Shown: positions 1-6,585 of the stretch, in pieces
Layout: every line of letters begins with the position of its first letter
How positions within the stretch are numbered: the stretch's first letter is position 1
IMG/VR virus record: IMGVR_UViG_3300001848_000808
Span: 1 to 23,472 of that record
DNA: 23,472 nt
Reading direction: 5' to 3' (one strand)
Source of the DNA: a virus
Made by a program: the position numbers and the translations under genes
The notes under the pieces: generated by a model
What the model saw: the letters and a program-made list of their open reading frames with translations, nothing else
Database searches by the model: none
What the model was told of the DNA's origin: nothing

Positions 1-71
1 GATATGGTAGGTTAGGCACTCTATTGTCCATAATGCACAGTCGAGAAACCAGCCGCATCAAGATAGAACTT

Positions 72-87
72 AGGAGAAAGAACTTTG
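72..87 (+). promoter_or_regulatory. Ribosome binding site and TTG start of the helicase gene
   Basis: AGGAG at 72-76 lies 8 bases before the TTG at 85-87. No ATG is available until position 130, which would remove residues that look like part of the conserved N-terminal helical domain. A second TTG at 88 is equally well placed, so the start is uncertain by one codon. Bases 1-71 hold no gene I can support. Confidence 0.65.
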
Positions 88-1500
88 TTGCAAAATTACG
101 GAACTGACGTACAGAAGCTATTTCTAGAAATGATCATGGAAGACGCGCAGAGCTATGTGCGCGTCCAGAATATCTTTAATCCTGAGAATTTTGATCGCAG
201 TCTCAAAGCAGCGGCACAGTTCATACGAGAACACTGTGATAAACATCAAACCCTGCCGGATCGAACACAGATATCAGCCACTACGGGCGTAAAACTAGAA
301 CCCATACCCGATCTTAATACAGGACATTTTGATTGGTTCATGGCCGAGTTTGAAGGCTTTACTCGCAGACGCGAACTGGAACGCGCCATTCTCAAAAGCG
401 CAGATCTCTTGGAGAAGGGCGAATATGATCCTGTAGAGAAGCTGATCCGCGATGCTGTACAGATCAGCCTCACACATGACATGGGCACTGACTATTTTTC
501 TGATCCGCGTTCGCGTCTCATGGCACTCAAGAACAGCAATGGCCAGAACAGTACCGGTTGGCCGGCACTGGATCGTTTGTTGTATGGCGGATTCAATCGC
601 GGCGAACTGCAAATCTTTGCGGGTGGGTCTGGCTCAGGAAAAAGTCTGTTCATGCAGAATCTTGCGGTCAACTGGATCGAAGCCGGGCTCAGCGGAGTTT
701 ATATCACGCTGGAGTTGGGCGAAGGCTTGTGCGCCATGCGTATGGATGGCATGGTGACCAACACCGCACAGAAAGAGATCTTTAGAGATCTTGACACTGT
801 GGAAATGAAAATCAAGATGGTGGGCAAAAAAGCCGGACAGTTCCGTATCAAATACATGCCCGCACAGAGCACTGTGAACGACATACGCGCCTACCTCAAA
901 GAGCTACATGTACAGACCGGATTACAGGCTGATTTCATATGTGTAGATTATCTGGATCTCTTGATGCCTGTGAGTGCCAAGGTTTCACCTAATGATCTCT
1001 TTGTAAAAGACAAGTATGTGAGTGAGGAGTTGCGAAACTTGGCCAAGGAACTGAACATACTATTTGTCACAGCAAGTCAGTTGAATCGATCGGCTGTGGA
1101 AGAAATTGAATTTGACCACAGCCATATTTCGGGTGGTATCTCCAAGATCAATACAGCAGACAACGTGTTTGGTATCTTTACATCTAGAGCCATGCGTGAG
1201 CGCGGACGTTACCAATTGCAACTCATGAAAACTCGTAGTAGCTCGGGCGTGGGTCAAAAGGTAGAGCTAGAGTTTGATCTCAATTGTCTGCGTATCCGGG
1301 ATCTTGGTGAAGAACAATCATCTACAGCCGGGACTACTCCAGCTAGTTCAATCATGAATCGCATCAAGGCCAACGCAGCCTCTGCTGGCTCCCGTGTTGA
1401 CACTTCCACCGGTGAAATTTTAGAGGATACACCTCGAGTCTCGGCCGAGGTGCAAAGCAACAAGCTCAAGCAATTACTAGCTCAAATCAAACAGTCATGA
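85..1500 (+). CDS. 41: Replicative DNA helicase, T4 gp41 / DnaB type
   Basis: Replicative hexameric helicase that unwinds DNA 5'-3' ahead of the phage fork. The N-terminal 130 residues are helical, as in the gp41/DnaB N domain. The RecA-like core starts near residue 157 (STGWPALDRLLYGGF). Walker A is GGSGSGKS at 180-187 with K186. The segment YITLELGE (about 207-214) holds the likely catalytic glutamate, and Walker B is FICVDYLD with D288. The segment SSSGVGQKVELEFD near residue 390 fits the C-terminal DnaB core. The length of 471 residues matches gp41 (about 475). It starts at TTG behind AGGAG. Its stop overlaps by six bases the stop of the convergent minus-strand gene. In T4 the primase gene 61 follows gene 41; here a structural gene on the other strand follows, so the replication cluster is rearranged. 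Family assignment is secure; the start codon is less so. Confidence 0.95.
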   Translation: MLQNYGTDVQKLFLEMIMEDAQSYVRVQNIFNPENFDRSLKAAAQFIREHCDKHQTLPDRTQISATTGVKLEPIPDLNTGHFDWFMAEFEGFTRRRELERAILKSADLLEKGEYDPVEKLIRDAVQISLTHDMGTDYFSDPRSRLMALKNSNGQNSTGWPALDRLLYGGFNRGELQIFAGGSGSGKSLFMQNLAVNWIEAGLSGVYITLELGEGLCAMRMDGMVTNTAQKEIFRDLDTVEMKIKMVGKKAGQFRIKYMPAQSTVNDIRAYLKELHVQTGLQADFICVDYLDLLMPVSAKVSPNDLFVKDKYVSEELRNLAKELNILFVTASQLNRSAVEEIEFDHSHISGGISKINTADNVFGIFTSRAMRERGRYQLQLMKTRSSSGVGQKVELEFDLNCLRIRDLGEEQSSTAGTTPASSIMNRIKANAASAGSRVDTSTGEILEDTPRVSAEVQSNKLKQLLAQIKQS

Positions 1501-2412
1501 CGTAGTGGCTTTGACAATCGCGAAGTTAAAAACTGGTTGTTCGGTAGTGGTTCCGCCAGTGGTAGCATAGCTGATACGGAAACTACCAGTGGCCACTGAA
1601 GTAACATGTATGCGATAGAGATCAGTTCCAGATCGTTGATTAACGATTACAGTATCAGTACTGGCTACCTGATTATTGGTCACAGTAAATGATTGCCAGG
1701 AAGTACTACCAGCTGCGGAAACCAATGTGATAGAACCGCAAGCAGCATTGATGGTAACACCGGTGGTGCGATTGGTGGCTTGAGTAACAGAGGCACCAGC
1801 ACCGACACCATAGCCCACGGCAGCCTGGTTACTACCCAATAGAGGTCTATTGAGATCAAAGAGGGTGATATTGGTACCACCATTTGTGGTATAGAATTGG
1901 AACTGATAGGTTCCGGTGGCAGCAAATGTGATCACATTGCTACTCAAACCCTGCACACCTATAACACCCAGATTGACCGCTGCGGGCAACGTTACAGTAT
2001 AGGCAATATTGGTAATAACCAGTGTTAGATTTATATAACCTGCGCTACCAGCAGCAGGCCAATTGGTAAAGGCCAGACTCACGCTGCCCGTGGGGGTAAG
2101 ACTTTGGAATTGCCCTGCACTGTAGTCTATAGTAACCGATCCTGCGGTAGCTGCAATAGGTATCTGTGTCCAACTCACATCCTGCAATTTCACAGCGGAA
2201 ATCAAGTTATCGCTCATGTTATTGTTGAGCGTGGTGCCGGTTAGCGCAGATTTGAAAACACCCACGCTCTGTAGTTCGGTTATTTCGTCAGCGGCGTACT
2301 GGAAATTGGTCTTGGTGTTGGTAAAATTGTCACGCATGCCCTGTGTATTGTTGGGCACTCCGGCTACGGGGTAATTACCGTCGATATTGTTGGGGTTTAT
2401 CTGGCTAGTCAT
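1495..2412 (-). CDS. Tail-fibre-like virion structural protein
   Basis: This 305-residue protein begins with a segment (INPNNIDGNYPVAGVPNNTQ, then a stretch ending in NFQYAADEITELQ) that I recognise from the N-termini of tail-fibre or other structural proteins in marine T4-like phages. The remainder is rich in Thr, Ser, Gly, Asn and Val with alternating hydrophobics, typical of beta-structured fibre or receptor-binding proteins. No enzyme motif is visible. It is the only minus-strand gene in the window. It has a GAGGA ribosome site just before its ATG and a perfect T4 late promoter TATAAATA at 2434-2441, so late expression is likely. It overlaps the helicase stop by six bases. The structural role is inferred from the N-terminal family resemblance and the late promoter; position in the virion is unknown. 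Confidence 0.7.
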   Translation of the reverse strand: MTSQINPNNIDGNYPVAGVPNNTQGMRDNFTNTKTNFQYAADEITELQSVGVFKSALTGTTLNNNMSDNLISAVKLQDVSWTQIPIAATAGSVTIDYSAGQFQSLTPTGSVSLAFTNWPAAGSAGYINLTLVITNIAYTVTLPAAVNLGVIGVQGLSSNVITFAATGTYQFQFYTTNGGTNITLFDLNRPLLGSNQAAVGYGVGAGASVTQATNRTTGVTINAACGSITLVSAAGSTSWQSFTVTNNQVASTDTVIVNQRSGTDLYRIHVTSVATGSFRISYATTGGTTTEQPVFNFAIVKATTS

Positions 2413-2433
2413 AATGGTCCTCAGGCTATTTGA

Positions 2434-2441
2434 TATTTATA
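2434..2441 (-). promoter_or_regulatory. T4-type late promoter (TATAAATA) for the minus-strand fibre gene
   Basis: Read on the minus strand, the octamer is TATAAATA, identical to the T4 late consensus recognised by the gp55/gp33/gp45-modified host polymerase. It lies 22 bases upstream of the ATG at 2412, leaving room for a start near 2424-2428 and a GAGGA ribosome site. A plus-strand relative (GGTAAATA) sits beside it, making a divergent pair. Confidence 0.7.
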
Positions 2442-2455
2442 TTAAGGTGAATACT

Positions 2456-2463
2456 GGTAAATA
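2456..2463 (+). promoter_or_regulatory. Late-promoter-like octamer GGTAAATA
   Basis: GGTAAATA matches six of eight bases of the T4 late motif TATAAATA and ends 16 bases before the ATG at 2480. It is divergent from the perfect late promoter at 2434-2441. Near-identical octamers precede other structural-looking genes in the window, which is the main reason to list it. Confidence 0.4.
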
Positions 2464-2479
2464 ATCCAAAGGCCCTAAA

Positions 2480-2728
2480 ATGCAAAAACAAACACGCAGT
2501 ATTCTAGAAGAACTGGACGGTTTTTACATCGAGCGAGATCGACGTTTGGTTATTGAAAGTAGAGCCAATCATCTCATAACCAGCGCCATACGCCTAATAG
2601 AAATGATCGAGTCTGAATATTCTGCAGAACAAGCGGAAAATCTCACTCGAAAACTGCTCAATGCTATACGTAACAAGGACATAGGAAAATTCGCTCGATC
2701 AGTACGGAGAACCCATGAAGATACATGA
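2480..2728 (+). CDS. Small helical phage protein, function unknown
   Basis: An 82-residue, highly charged and almost certainly all-helical protein. It has no cysteines, no membrane segment and no motif I can assign. The central part (RRLVIESRANHLITSAIRLIEMIES) followed by SAEQAENLTRKLLNAIRNKD looks like two amphipathic helices, and small proteins of this style occur in other marine T4-like phages. AAAGG at 2468-2472 is a modest ribosome site. Its last 14 bases overlap the next gene in another frame, so the two are probably co-translated. Being first in the 2480-5386 unit, it may act with the putative capsid-packaged protein behind it; that is inference. Confidence 0.75.
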   Translation: MQKQTRSILEELDGFYIERDRRLVIESRANHLITSAIRLIEMIESEYSAEQAENLTRKLLNAIRNKDIGKFARSVRRTHEDT

Positions 2729-3443
2729 AATAACGCTGACCGAAGCTGCACCCGGTAGTTTCACGGCACAACTTGGTGTTTTGGGTCGTAATCTTGGCCA
2801 ACAGATAACCAAAAGTGTATTGGGATTTGACCCAGCCTCGGTCAGTAAAAACCAACAATCGGGGGACATGTCGACAGCATTAAAAGCCACCAGTGATAAA
2901 TTAGCTCAAACTGTTTCTAACACCTGGCCATCTGTAGTATCGCAAGTCATGGCCAATTCAATGGATCCCATATCTAGATCTCGGGGAGTAACGGATTTTG
3001 CAAAGATTGATAAAGCATTATTGGAGCAAGAATTGGCCAAGCAAGTCAATCGCTTGATATCCAGCCTCAGTCGTAATAGATATACCACCATAGAACAGTT
3101 GAATGATTTCCCCACTGCTTCAACAAATGTTGACAAGCAGAGAGCAATTGACGATGCCAAAAGAAAAATACAATTGGGCATGGGTTATATAAAAAGAACA
3201 GCACCTAGTCGTGCTACAACACCAACTTTGTTACAATCATGGAAGGCCATTATTAATGCTGTTCTTACCATGGTTCAAGCACCCACCGAAACTGATCCCG
3301 AAGAAGCAAAATTACGCAGAGCTGTGATAGCCAAAGATGCTAGCGGTAGAATCACAGTTGACGGGCGAGTACTAGATCCTAGACAAACAGGTGATGCTCG
3401 AACATTGTCCAGTATACAAAATTTAGGACTCATGCCACCATGA
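2715..3443 (+). CDS. Putative internal capsid protein with capsid-targeting N-terminus
   Basis: 242 residues, soluble and mostly helical, without a known catalytic motif. The N-terminus MKIHEITLTEA lines up without gaps with the capsid-targeting sequence of T4 internal proteins as I remember it for IPIII (MKTYQEFIAEA): Met-Lys at 1-2, Leu/Ile at 8, Glu at 10 and Ala at 11. T4 prohead protease gp21 cuts after Glu in L/I-x-E sites, so LTE at residues 8-10 would be a cleavage site. This suggests the protein is packaged in the prohead and processed, and possibly injected with the DNA. The rest is not recognised. It overlaps its upstream neighbour by 14 bases and shares an ATGA with the gene behind it. 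The targeting call rests on a short motif and is a hypothesis; the gene itself is secure. Confidence 0.7.
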   Translation: MKIHEITLTEAAPGSFTAQLGVLGRNLGQQITKSVLGFDPASVSKNQQSGDMSTALKATSDKLAQTVSNTWPSVVSQVMANSMDPISRSRGVTDFAKIDKALLEQELAKQVNRLISSLSRNRYTTIEQLNDFPTASTNVDKQRAIDDAKRKIQLGMGYIKRTAPSRATTPTLLQSWKAIINAVLTMVQAPTETDPEEAKLRRAVIAKDASGRITVDGRVLDPRQTGDARTLSSIQNLGLMPP

Positions 3444-5386
3444 TATTAAGCGAAGGCGGAAACATATTTAAAACAGCCGAGGGAGACGCACTCACTCAGC
3501 GTATTGCTCGAGCTGATATACCTAAAACCGTGGCCTGGCTAGAAAAAGTCACAGGTCTAGATTTCACTCAGGACAAAGGATCTGATGGTGTACCGGCCCG
3601 TTGGTTGGGCAGCACTGGACGAAAAGACTCTAGCGGTGATTTGGATCTGCAGGTTGATGCCAACCAAGTGACCAAGCCACAACTGATATCAGCTCTAGAA
3701 GTCTGGTGCAAAAAGTCCGGTATACCCAACGCTGATATCATGAATCAGGGCCGGAAGAAGAATGATGGTTGGATCAAAGATGCCGGGGTACAAGTGCATT
3801 TTCGTACACCCATAAGTGGTGATCCGCGTCGCGGATTTGTACAAACCGATTTTATGTTTGCCCATAAACCACAATGGCATCAGTTTATTCTGAGCGGTAA
3901 TACTCTGCGCAACATCTTGATCAATAGCATGGCCAAGAGTCTAGGTTGGAAGCTGAATCAGCATGATGGTATCTACACCCGTGAGGACAACAAGTTTGTG
4001 ACCGATGATCCAGACCGCATGGCCAAACTGCTGCTCAATCCCAATGCCAGCCGGCAGGATCTTGCATCGGTGGAAACCATTCTACGAGCTCTCAAAATGG
4101 ATCCACGACGCGAGGAAAAGATCGCAGACTTCCGCGCACACATGCAGCGTGAGGGCTTGCCTTTTGATGAAACACTGGAAGAAACTGATGTAAACTTCTT
4201 GGCTCGCCTGCGAGATCGTATCGTGAATCAGGGCATGCAATCCCTGGTGGAAACCATTGAGGTGGCTGAAGCAGCGCCTGGCACTCAACCCGTGGGTGGA
4301 CGAGCCAAGGGTATTGAACACCTTGAAGATTTGATTTTTCGCCAGGGTACCCGGGGTGCAAAAACGGCTCTGGAGATTGTGGACCATGTGAGTCGAGACA
4401 GTCGCATGGCCACAGTGAAATGGGATGGTAAACCCGCTGTAATTTTTGGTCGTAAACCCGATACCGGTGAGTTTGTACTCACCGATGGTTCGGGATTTGA
4501 AGCCCGAACCTATGATGGCCTGTTTACCAGCATCGGTAGCGTCGAGCAAGATCTAGCACGACGTGATGCCAACGCAAAAGAGCGAGGGAATCTTGCCAAT
4601 CGAATCCAGACTCTTCTACCTGTGTATGAAAAATTATGGCCCATGTTGGAACAGTCTTTGCCCACTAATTTCCGTGGATATGTCAAGGGTGATTTGCTGT
4701 ACATAAACACCCCGCCATTGCAGGCCGGCAATTATGTGTTTCAACCCAATACAGTGGAATATCGTATTCCTGCCAAGTCATCCCTGGGACAACGTATCGG
4801 CGAGAGCACTGTGGGCATCGCCATGCACAGCATGTATGCCGATCAAGGTGAGCCTAGCCAACCACTACGCCGTGTAAAATTCAATGCCGTGCCTGGTCTG
4901 TTGTTGATGGAACCTATTTCGGCCAAGCCCATTACGCTCAATCAAGACCTGATCAAAGAGATACGTGGTATAGTCAAGACCAAGGGTCGTGACATAGATA
5001 CCCTATTCAACCCGCAAGAATTACGTGCTCAGCAGATCACAGATCTTGCCAAATTGTGTATAGATTTTATCAACTATAAAATTGGATCGGGAAATTTTGA
5101 TAACCTATTACCAGAATTTGGACAATGGTTACAAACACGAGTAACTCCTCGTAAATTTGACAACATCATTGAATATCTGCGTAGCCCTGCCAGCAACACA
5201 CAGGGCATGGCCGCGGCGTTTACGCTATTCTTGCTATTGCATGACCTAAAAATGGATCTACAGCGCCAACTGGATCTGCAAGTGCCTGGTAATGAGGGTT
5301 GGGTATTTGCTACTCCTGTGGGGTATGCCAAGGCTGTAAATCGATTCGATTTTACACCAAAGAATCGGGCCCGTAATAACCCATAA
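3440..5386 (+). CDS. Two-domain nucleotidyltransferase: Pol-beta-type plus ligase-type (DUF6267-like)
   Basis: 648 residues. The first half carries a polymerase-beta-type nucleotidyltransferase signature: LGSTGRKDSSGDLDLQVD at 56-73 gives the Gly-Ser helix and the Asp-x-Asp pair D67/D69, and the third carboxylate is probably D137 in FVQTDFMF. The second half has VKWDGKPAVIFGR at 326-338, which resembles motif I (KxDG, K327) of ATP-dependent ligases and capping enzymes. GYVKGDLLY (413-421) could be a motif III equivalent. I recall KWDG-containing proteins annotated DUF6267 in marine T4-like phages. Between the domains, about 266-282, is a linker with LVE and VAEAAPGT, the latter like the prohead-protease-type site of the upstream neighbour. 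Substrate is unknown; an RNA ligase, an adenylyltransferase or a tRNA-modifying enzyme are all possible. The start is fixed by ATGA coupling with the upstream gene. Confidence 0.75.
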   Translation: MILSEGGNIFKTAEGDALTQRIARADIPKTVAWLEKVTGLDFTQDKGSDGVPARWLGSTGRKDSSGDLDLQVDANQVTKPQLISALEVWCKKSGIPNADIMNQGRKKNDGWIKDAGVQVHFRTPISGDPRRGFVQTDFMFAHKPQWHQFILSGNTLRNILINSMAKSLGWKLNQHDGIYTREDNKFVTDDPDRMAKLLLNPNASRQDLASVETILRALKMDPRREEKIADFRAHMQREGLPFDETLEETDVNFLARLRDRIVNQGMQSLVETIEVAEAAPGTQPVGGRAKGIEHLEDLIFRQGTRGAKTALEIVDHVSRDSRMATVKWDGKPAVIFGRKPDTGEFVLTDGSGFEARTYDGLFTSIGSVEQDLARRDANAKERGNLANRIQTLLPVYEKLWPMLEQSLPTNFRGYVKGDLLYINTPPLQAGNYVFQPNTVEYRIPAKSSLGQRIGESTVGIAMHSMYADQGEPSQPLRRVKFNAVPGLLLMEPISAKPITLNQDLIKEIRGIVKTKGRDIDTLFNPQELRAQQITDLAKLCIDFINYKIGSGNFDNLLPEFGQWLQTRVTPRKFDNIIEYLRSPASNTQGMAAAFTLFLLLHDLKMDLQRQLDLQVPGNEGWVFATPVGYAKAVNRFDFTPKNRARNNP

Positions 5387-5400
5387 TGGGCTGATTTTTT
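5369..5400 (+). terminator. Weak possible terminator after the nucleotidyltransferase gene
   Basis: GCCC at 5369-5372 can pair with GGGC at 5388-5391, with an alternative nested CCCA/TGGG pairing, followed by six T at 5395-5400. The stem is only four pairs with a long loop, so termination would be inefficient at best. The T run and the position right at the stop codon are the reasons to list it. Confidence 0.3.
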
Positions 5401-5408
5401 GTCGGTTT

Positions 5409-5416
5409 GGTAAATA
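5409..5416 (+). promoter_or_regulatory. Late-promoter-like octamer GGTAAATA
   Basis: Identical to the octamer at 2456-2463 and six of eight to T4 TATAAATA. It lies 40 bases upstream of the ATG at 5457, leaving a leader of roughly 30 bases that contains a strong AGGAG site. Together with the terminator at 5857-5888 it would make the gene a single-gene transcription unit. Confidence 0.5.
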
Positions 5417-5456
5417 AAAGTAGGGTCTAAAACCCATACACATTAGGAGATTTACC

Positions 5457-5840
5457 ATGGCATATTTCAATCCTGTTAATGGCGATAGCCAACCAGTATT
5501 TGCGTTAGACGTTCGCAATGGTGCTGTAGCGCCTTCGACTTCACTGGCTGGTCAGCCAGTTCAACCCCAAGGTCCCAAGCTGGATTTTTTCCGCGCAGTG
5601 GCCAACAACAGCATCAACACACAGGGCACCGTGCGTGGTTATGTGGCCAACGTTATCCAGGCCATCCAGCAGACCGCTACTGTGGCCATGTACCAAGTGG
5701 ATGGTACCGCTCTGTCGGTAGCAGTTTACCCCACGGGTGCATTTGCTGATGCCAGTGCATTCTTGGCAGCAGCCAATATCACCTACACAGGCTATCAACT
5801 CAACAGTGCAACCGCAAACGGTTTCAAACTGAGCGCCTAA
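5457..5840 (+). CDS. Small abundant virion protein candidate
   Basis: 127 residues, rich in Ala, Gln, Val, Thr and Asn, with no Cys, no charged clusters and no signal or membrane segment. The alternation of short hydrophobic stretches suggests beta structure. It resembles small structural proteins of marine T4-like phages, but I cannot name the family. Expression signals are unusually complete: a late-type octamer at 5409-5416, TTAGGAG closely spaced before the ATG, and a perfect 12-bp hairpin plus T-run right after the stop. That arrangement is typical for proteins needed in many copies, such as a capsid decoration protein, a tail tube protein or a fibre subunit; which of these is not decidable here. 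Confidence 0.75.
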   Translation: MAYFNPVNGDSQPVFALDVRNGAVAPSTSLAGQPVQPQGPKLDFFRAVANNSINTQGTVRGYVANVIQAIQQTATVAMYQVDGTALSVAVYPTGAFADASAFLAAANITYTGYQLNSATANGFKLSA

Positions 5841-5856
5841 TCTAGGTAAAGTGTTT

Positions 5857-5888
5857 GAAAAACCCCGGAATAAAACCCGGGGTTTTTC
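5857..5888 (+). terminator. Strong Rho-independent terminator
   Basis: A perfect 12-bp inverted repeat: GAAAAACCCCGG at 5857-5868 pairs with CCGGGGTTTTTC at 5877-5888 around an 8-base loop, with the T run forming the end of the right arm. It starts 17 bases after the stop codon of the 5457-5840 gene. The AAAAA/TTTTT arms make it potentially active in both directions. Confidence 0.92.
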
Positions 5889-5893
5889 TTTGG

Positions 5894-5901
5894 CGTAAAT
5901 A
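5894..5901 (+). promoter_or_regulatory. Late-promoter-like octamer CGTAAATA
   Basis: CGTAAATA lies just after the terminator and 7 bases before the ATG at 5909. If used as a late promoter it would restart transcription after the terminator, but the transcript would begin essentially at the start codon. I rate it lower than the other octamers for that reason. Confidence 0.25.
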
Positions 5902-5908
5902 TCGCAAG

Positions 5909-6319
5909 ATGAAGATACTTGTACGTACATTATTTGATTGCAGCGCCACAGGGATCACTGGAAATTTCCGACTAGCGCAATTGCCATTTCGGGACAAAAC
6001 CAACAATGTCATAACTGATATAGCCAGTTGGTCCCGCAGCCGCAATCAACAACGCAACTGGGAAACTCTAATGCAGGTCTTGGGTCTACGTTGCCAACTC
6101 AACAATGTTGAAGACAGTCAGTATCGCAATAATGCTTGGGAATTCACATTTGAAGTGGAAAATCCCGATATTTTTGGTATCAATCAATCATTGCAGTTGT
6201 TGAGAGATGATTGTGATGGTGTTCCTATGTTGATTATACAGGATTCCAATAGTCAACCTTCGATACTGCACACTCATGGCAGTGATCAAAATATTTGGTT
6301 TGAAACCATAAATAACTGA
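5909..6319 (+). CDS. Conserved T4-like phage protein, function unknown
   Basis: 136 residues. I chose the ATG at 5909 because the longer reading frame from TTG at 5855 would begin inside the terminator hairpin and encode its stem. The protein begins MKILVRTLFDCSATGITGNF and contains a distinctive WSRSRNQQRNWETLMQVLGL block, followed by a segment with paired aromatic and acidic residues (NNAWEFTFEVENPDIFG). This style matches a conserved hypothetical protein of marine T4-like phages that I cannot name. No membrane segment or catalytic motif is visible. The ribosome site is weak. It leads the coupled run 5909-8261, which includes likely virion proteins, so a structural or assembly role is plausible but unproven. 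Confidence 0.75.
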   Translation: MKILVRTLFDCSATGITGNFRLAQLPFRDKTNNVITDIASWSRSRNQQRNWETLMQVLGLRCQLNNVEDSQYRNNAWEFTFEVENPDIFGINQSLQLLRDDCDGVPMLIIQDSNSQPSILHTHGSDQNIWFETINN

Positions 6320-6321
6320 CT

Positions 6322-6585
6322 ATGAGCGATCCCACCGAAATTGAAAAAAAGAGTCTCGAAGCTCACGTTGAACTCTGTGCTCAACGTTACAAGTTTCTAG
6401 AAGATCAGTTGGTCACCGTGGAAGAGCAACTGAGCAAAAATAGCACCATGATCGGTGATCTGCATGAGTTGGTGCAGAAGATCGTGAACAAACGTAATGA
6501 TCAGATCATTGCCTGGGGACTAGGGATCATTGGGGTAATGATGGCTATCATAGGTTGGTTGATAAGCCGACTTCTGGGAATATGA
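6322..6585 (+). CDS. Coiled-coil protein with C-terminal membrane anchor (XhlA/holin-associated-like)
   Basis: 87 residues. Residues 5-58 are a charged heptad-like helix and 62-80 form one hydrophobic transmembrane segment (IIAWGLGIIGVMMAIIGWL), ending SRLLGI. This architecture and length match the haemolysin XhlA type of phage lysis accessory protein, which sits in the inner membrane with its coiled coil in the cytoplasm. The match is on architecture, not on a diagnostic residue, so a membrane-bound assembly factor is an alternative. No lysozyme or holin gene is seen next to it. It starts two bases after the previous stop and shares an ATGA overlap with the following gene. Confidence 0.75.
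   Translation: MSDPTEIEKKSLEAHVELCAQRYKFLEDQLVTVEEQLSKNSTMIGDLHELVQKIVNKRNDQIIAWGLGIIGVMMAIIGWLISRLLGI

Noticed and set aside
3-107. Open frame from the left edge that could be the 3' end of an upstream gene, overlapping the helicase start by 23 bases
   Set aside because: About 34 codons with no recognisable protein; chance openness of this length is common. It cannot be supported without the sequence further left.
4082-4549. 155-codon minus-strand frame opposite the nucleotidyltransferase gene
   Set aside because: A shadow of a well-supported plus-strand gene with clear motifs in the same stretch.
5855-5908. Upstream extension of the 5909-6319 gene to a TTG start
   Set aside because: It would start inside the terminator hairpin and translate its stem. 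The ATG at 5909 gives a natural N-terminus.
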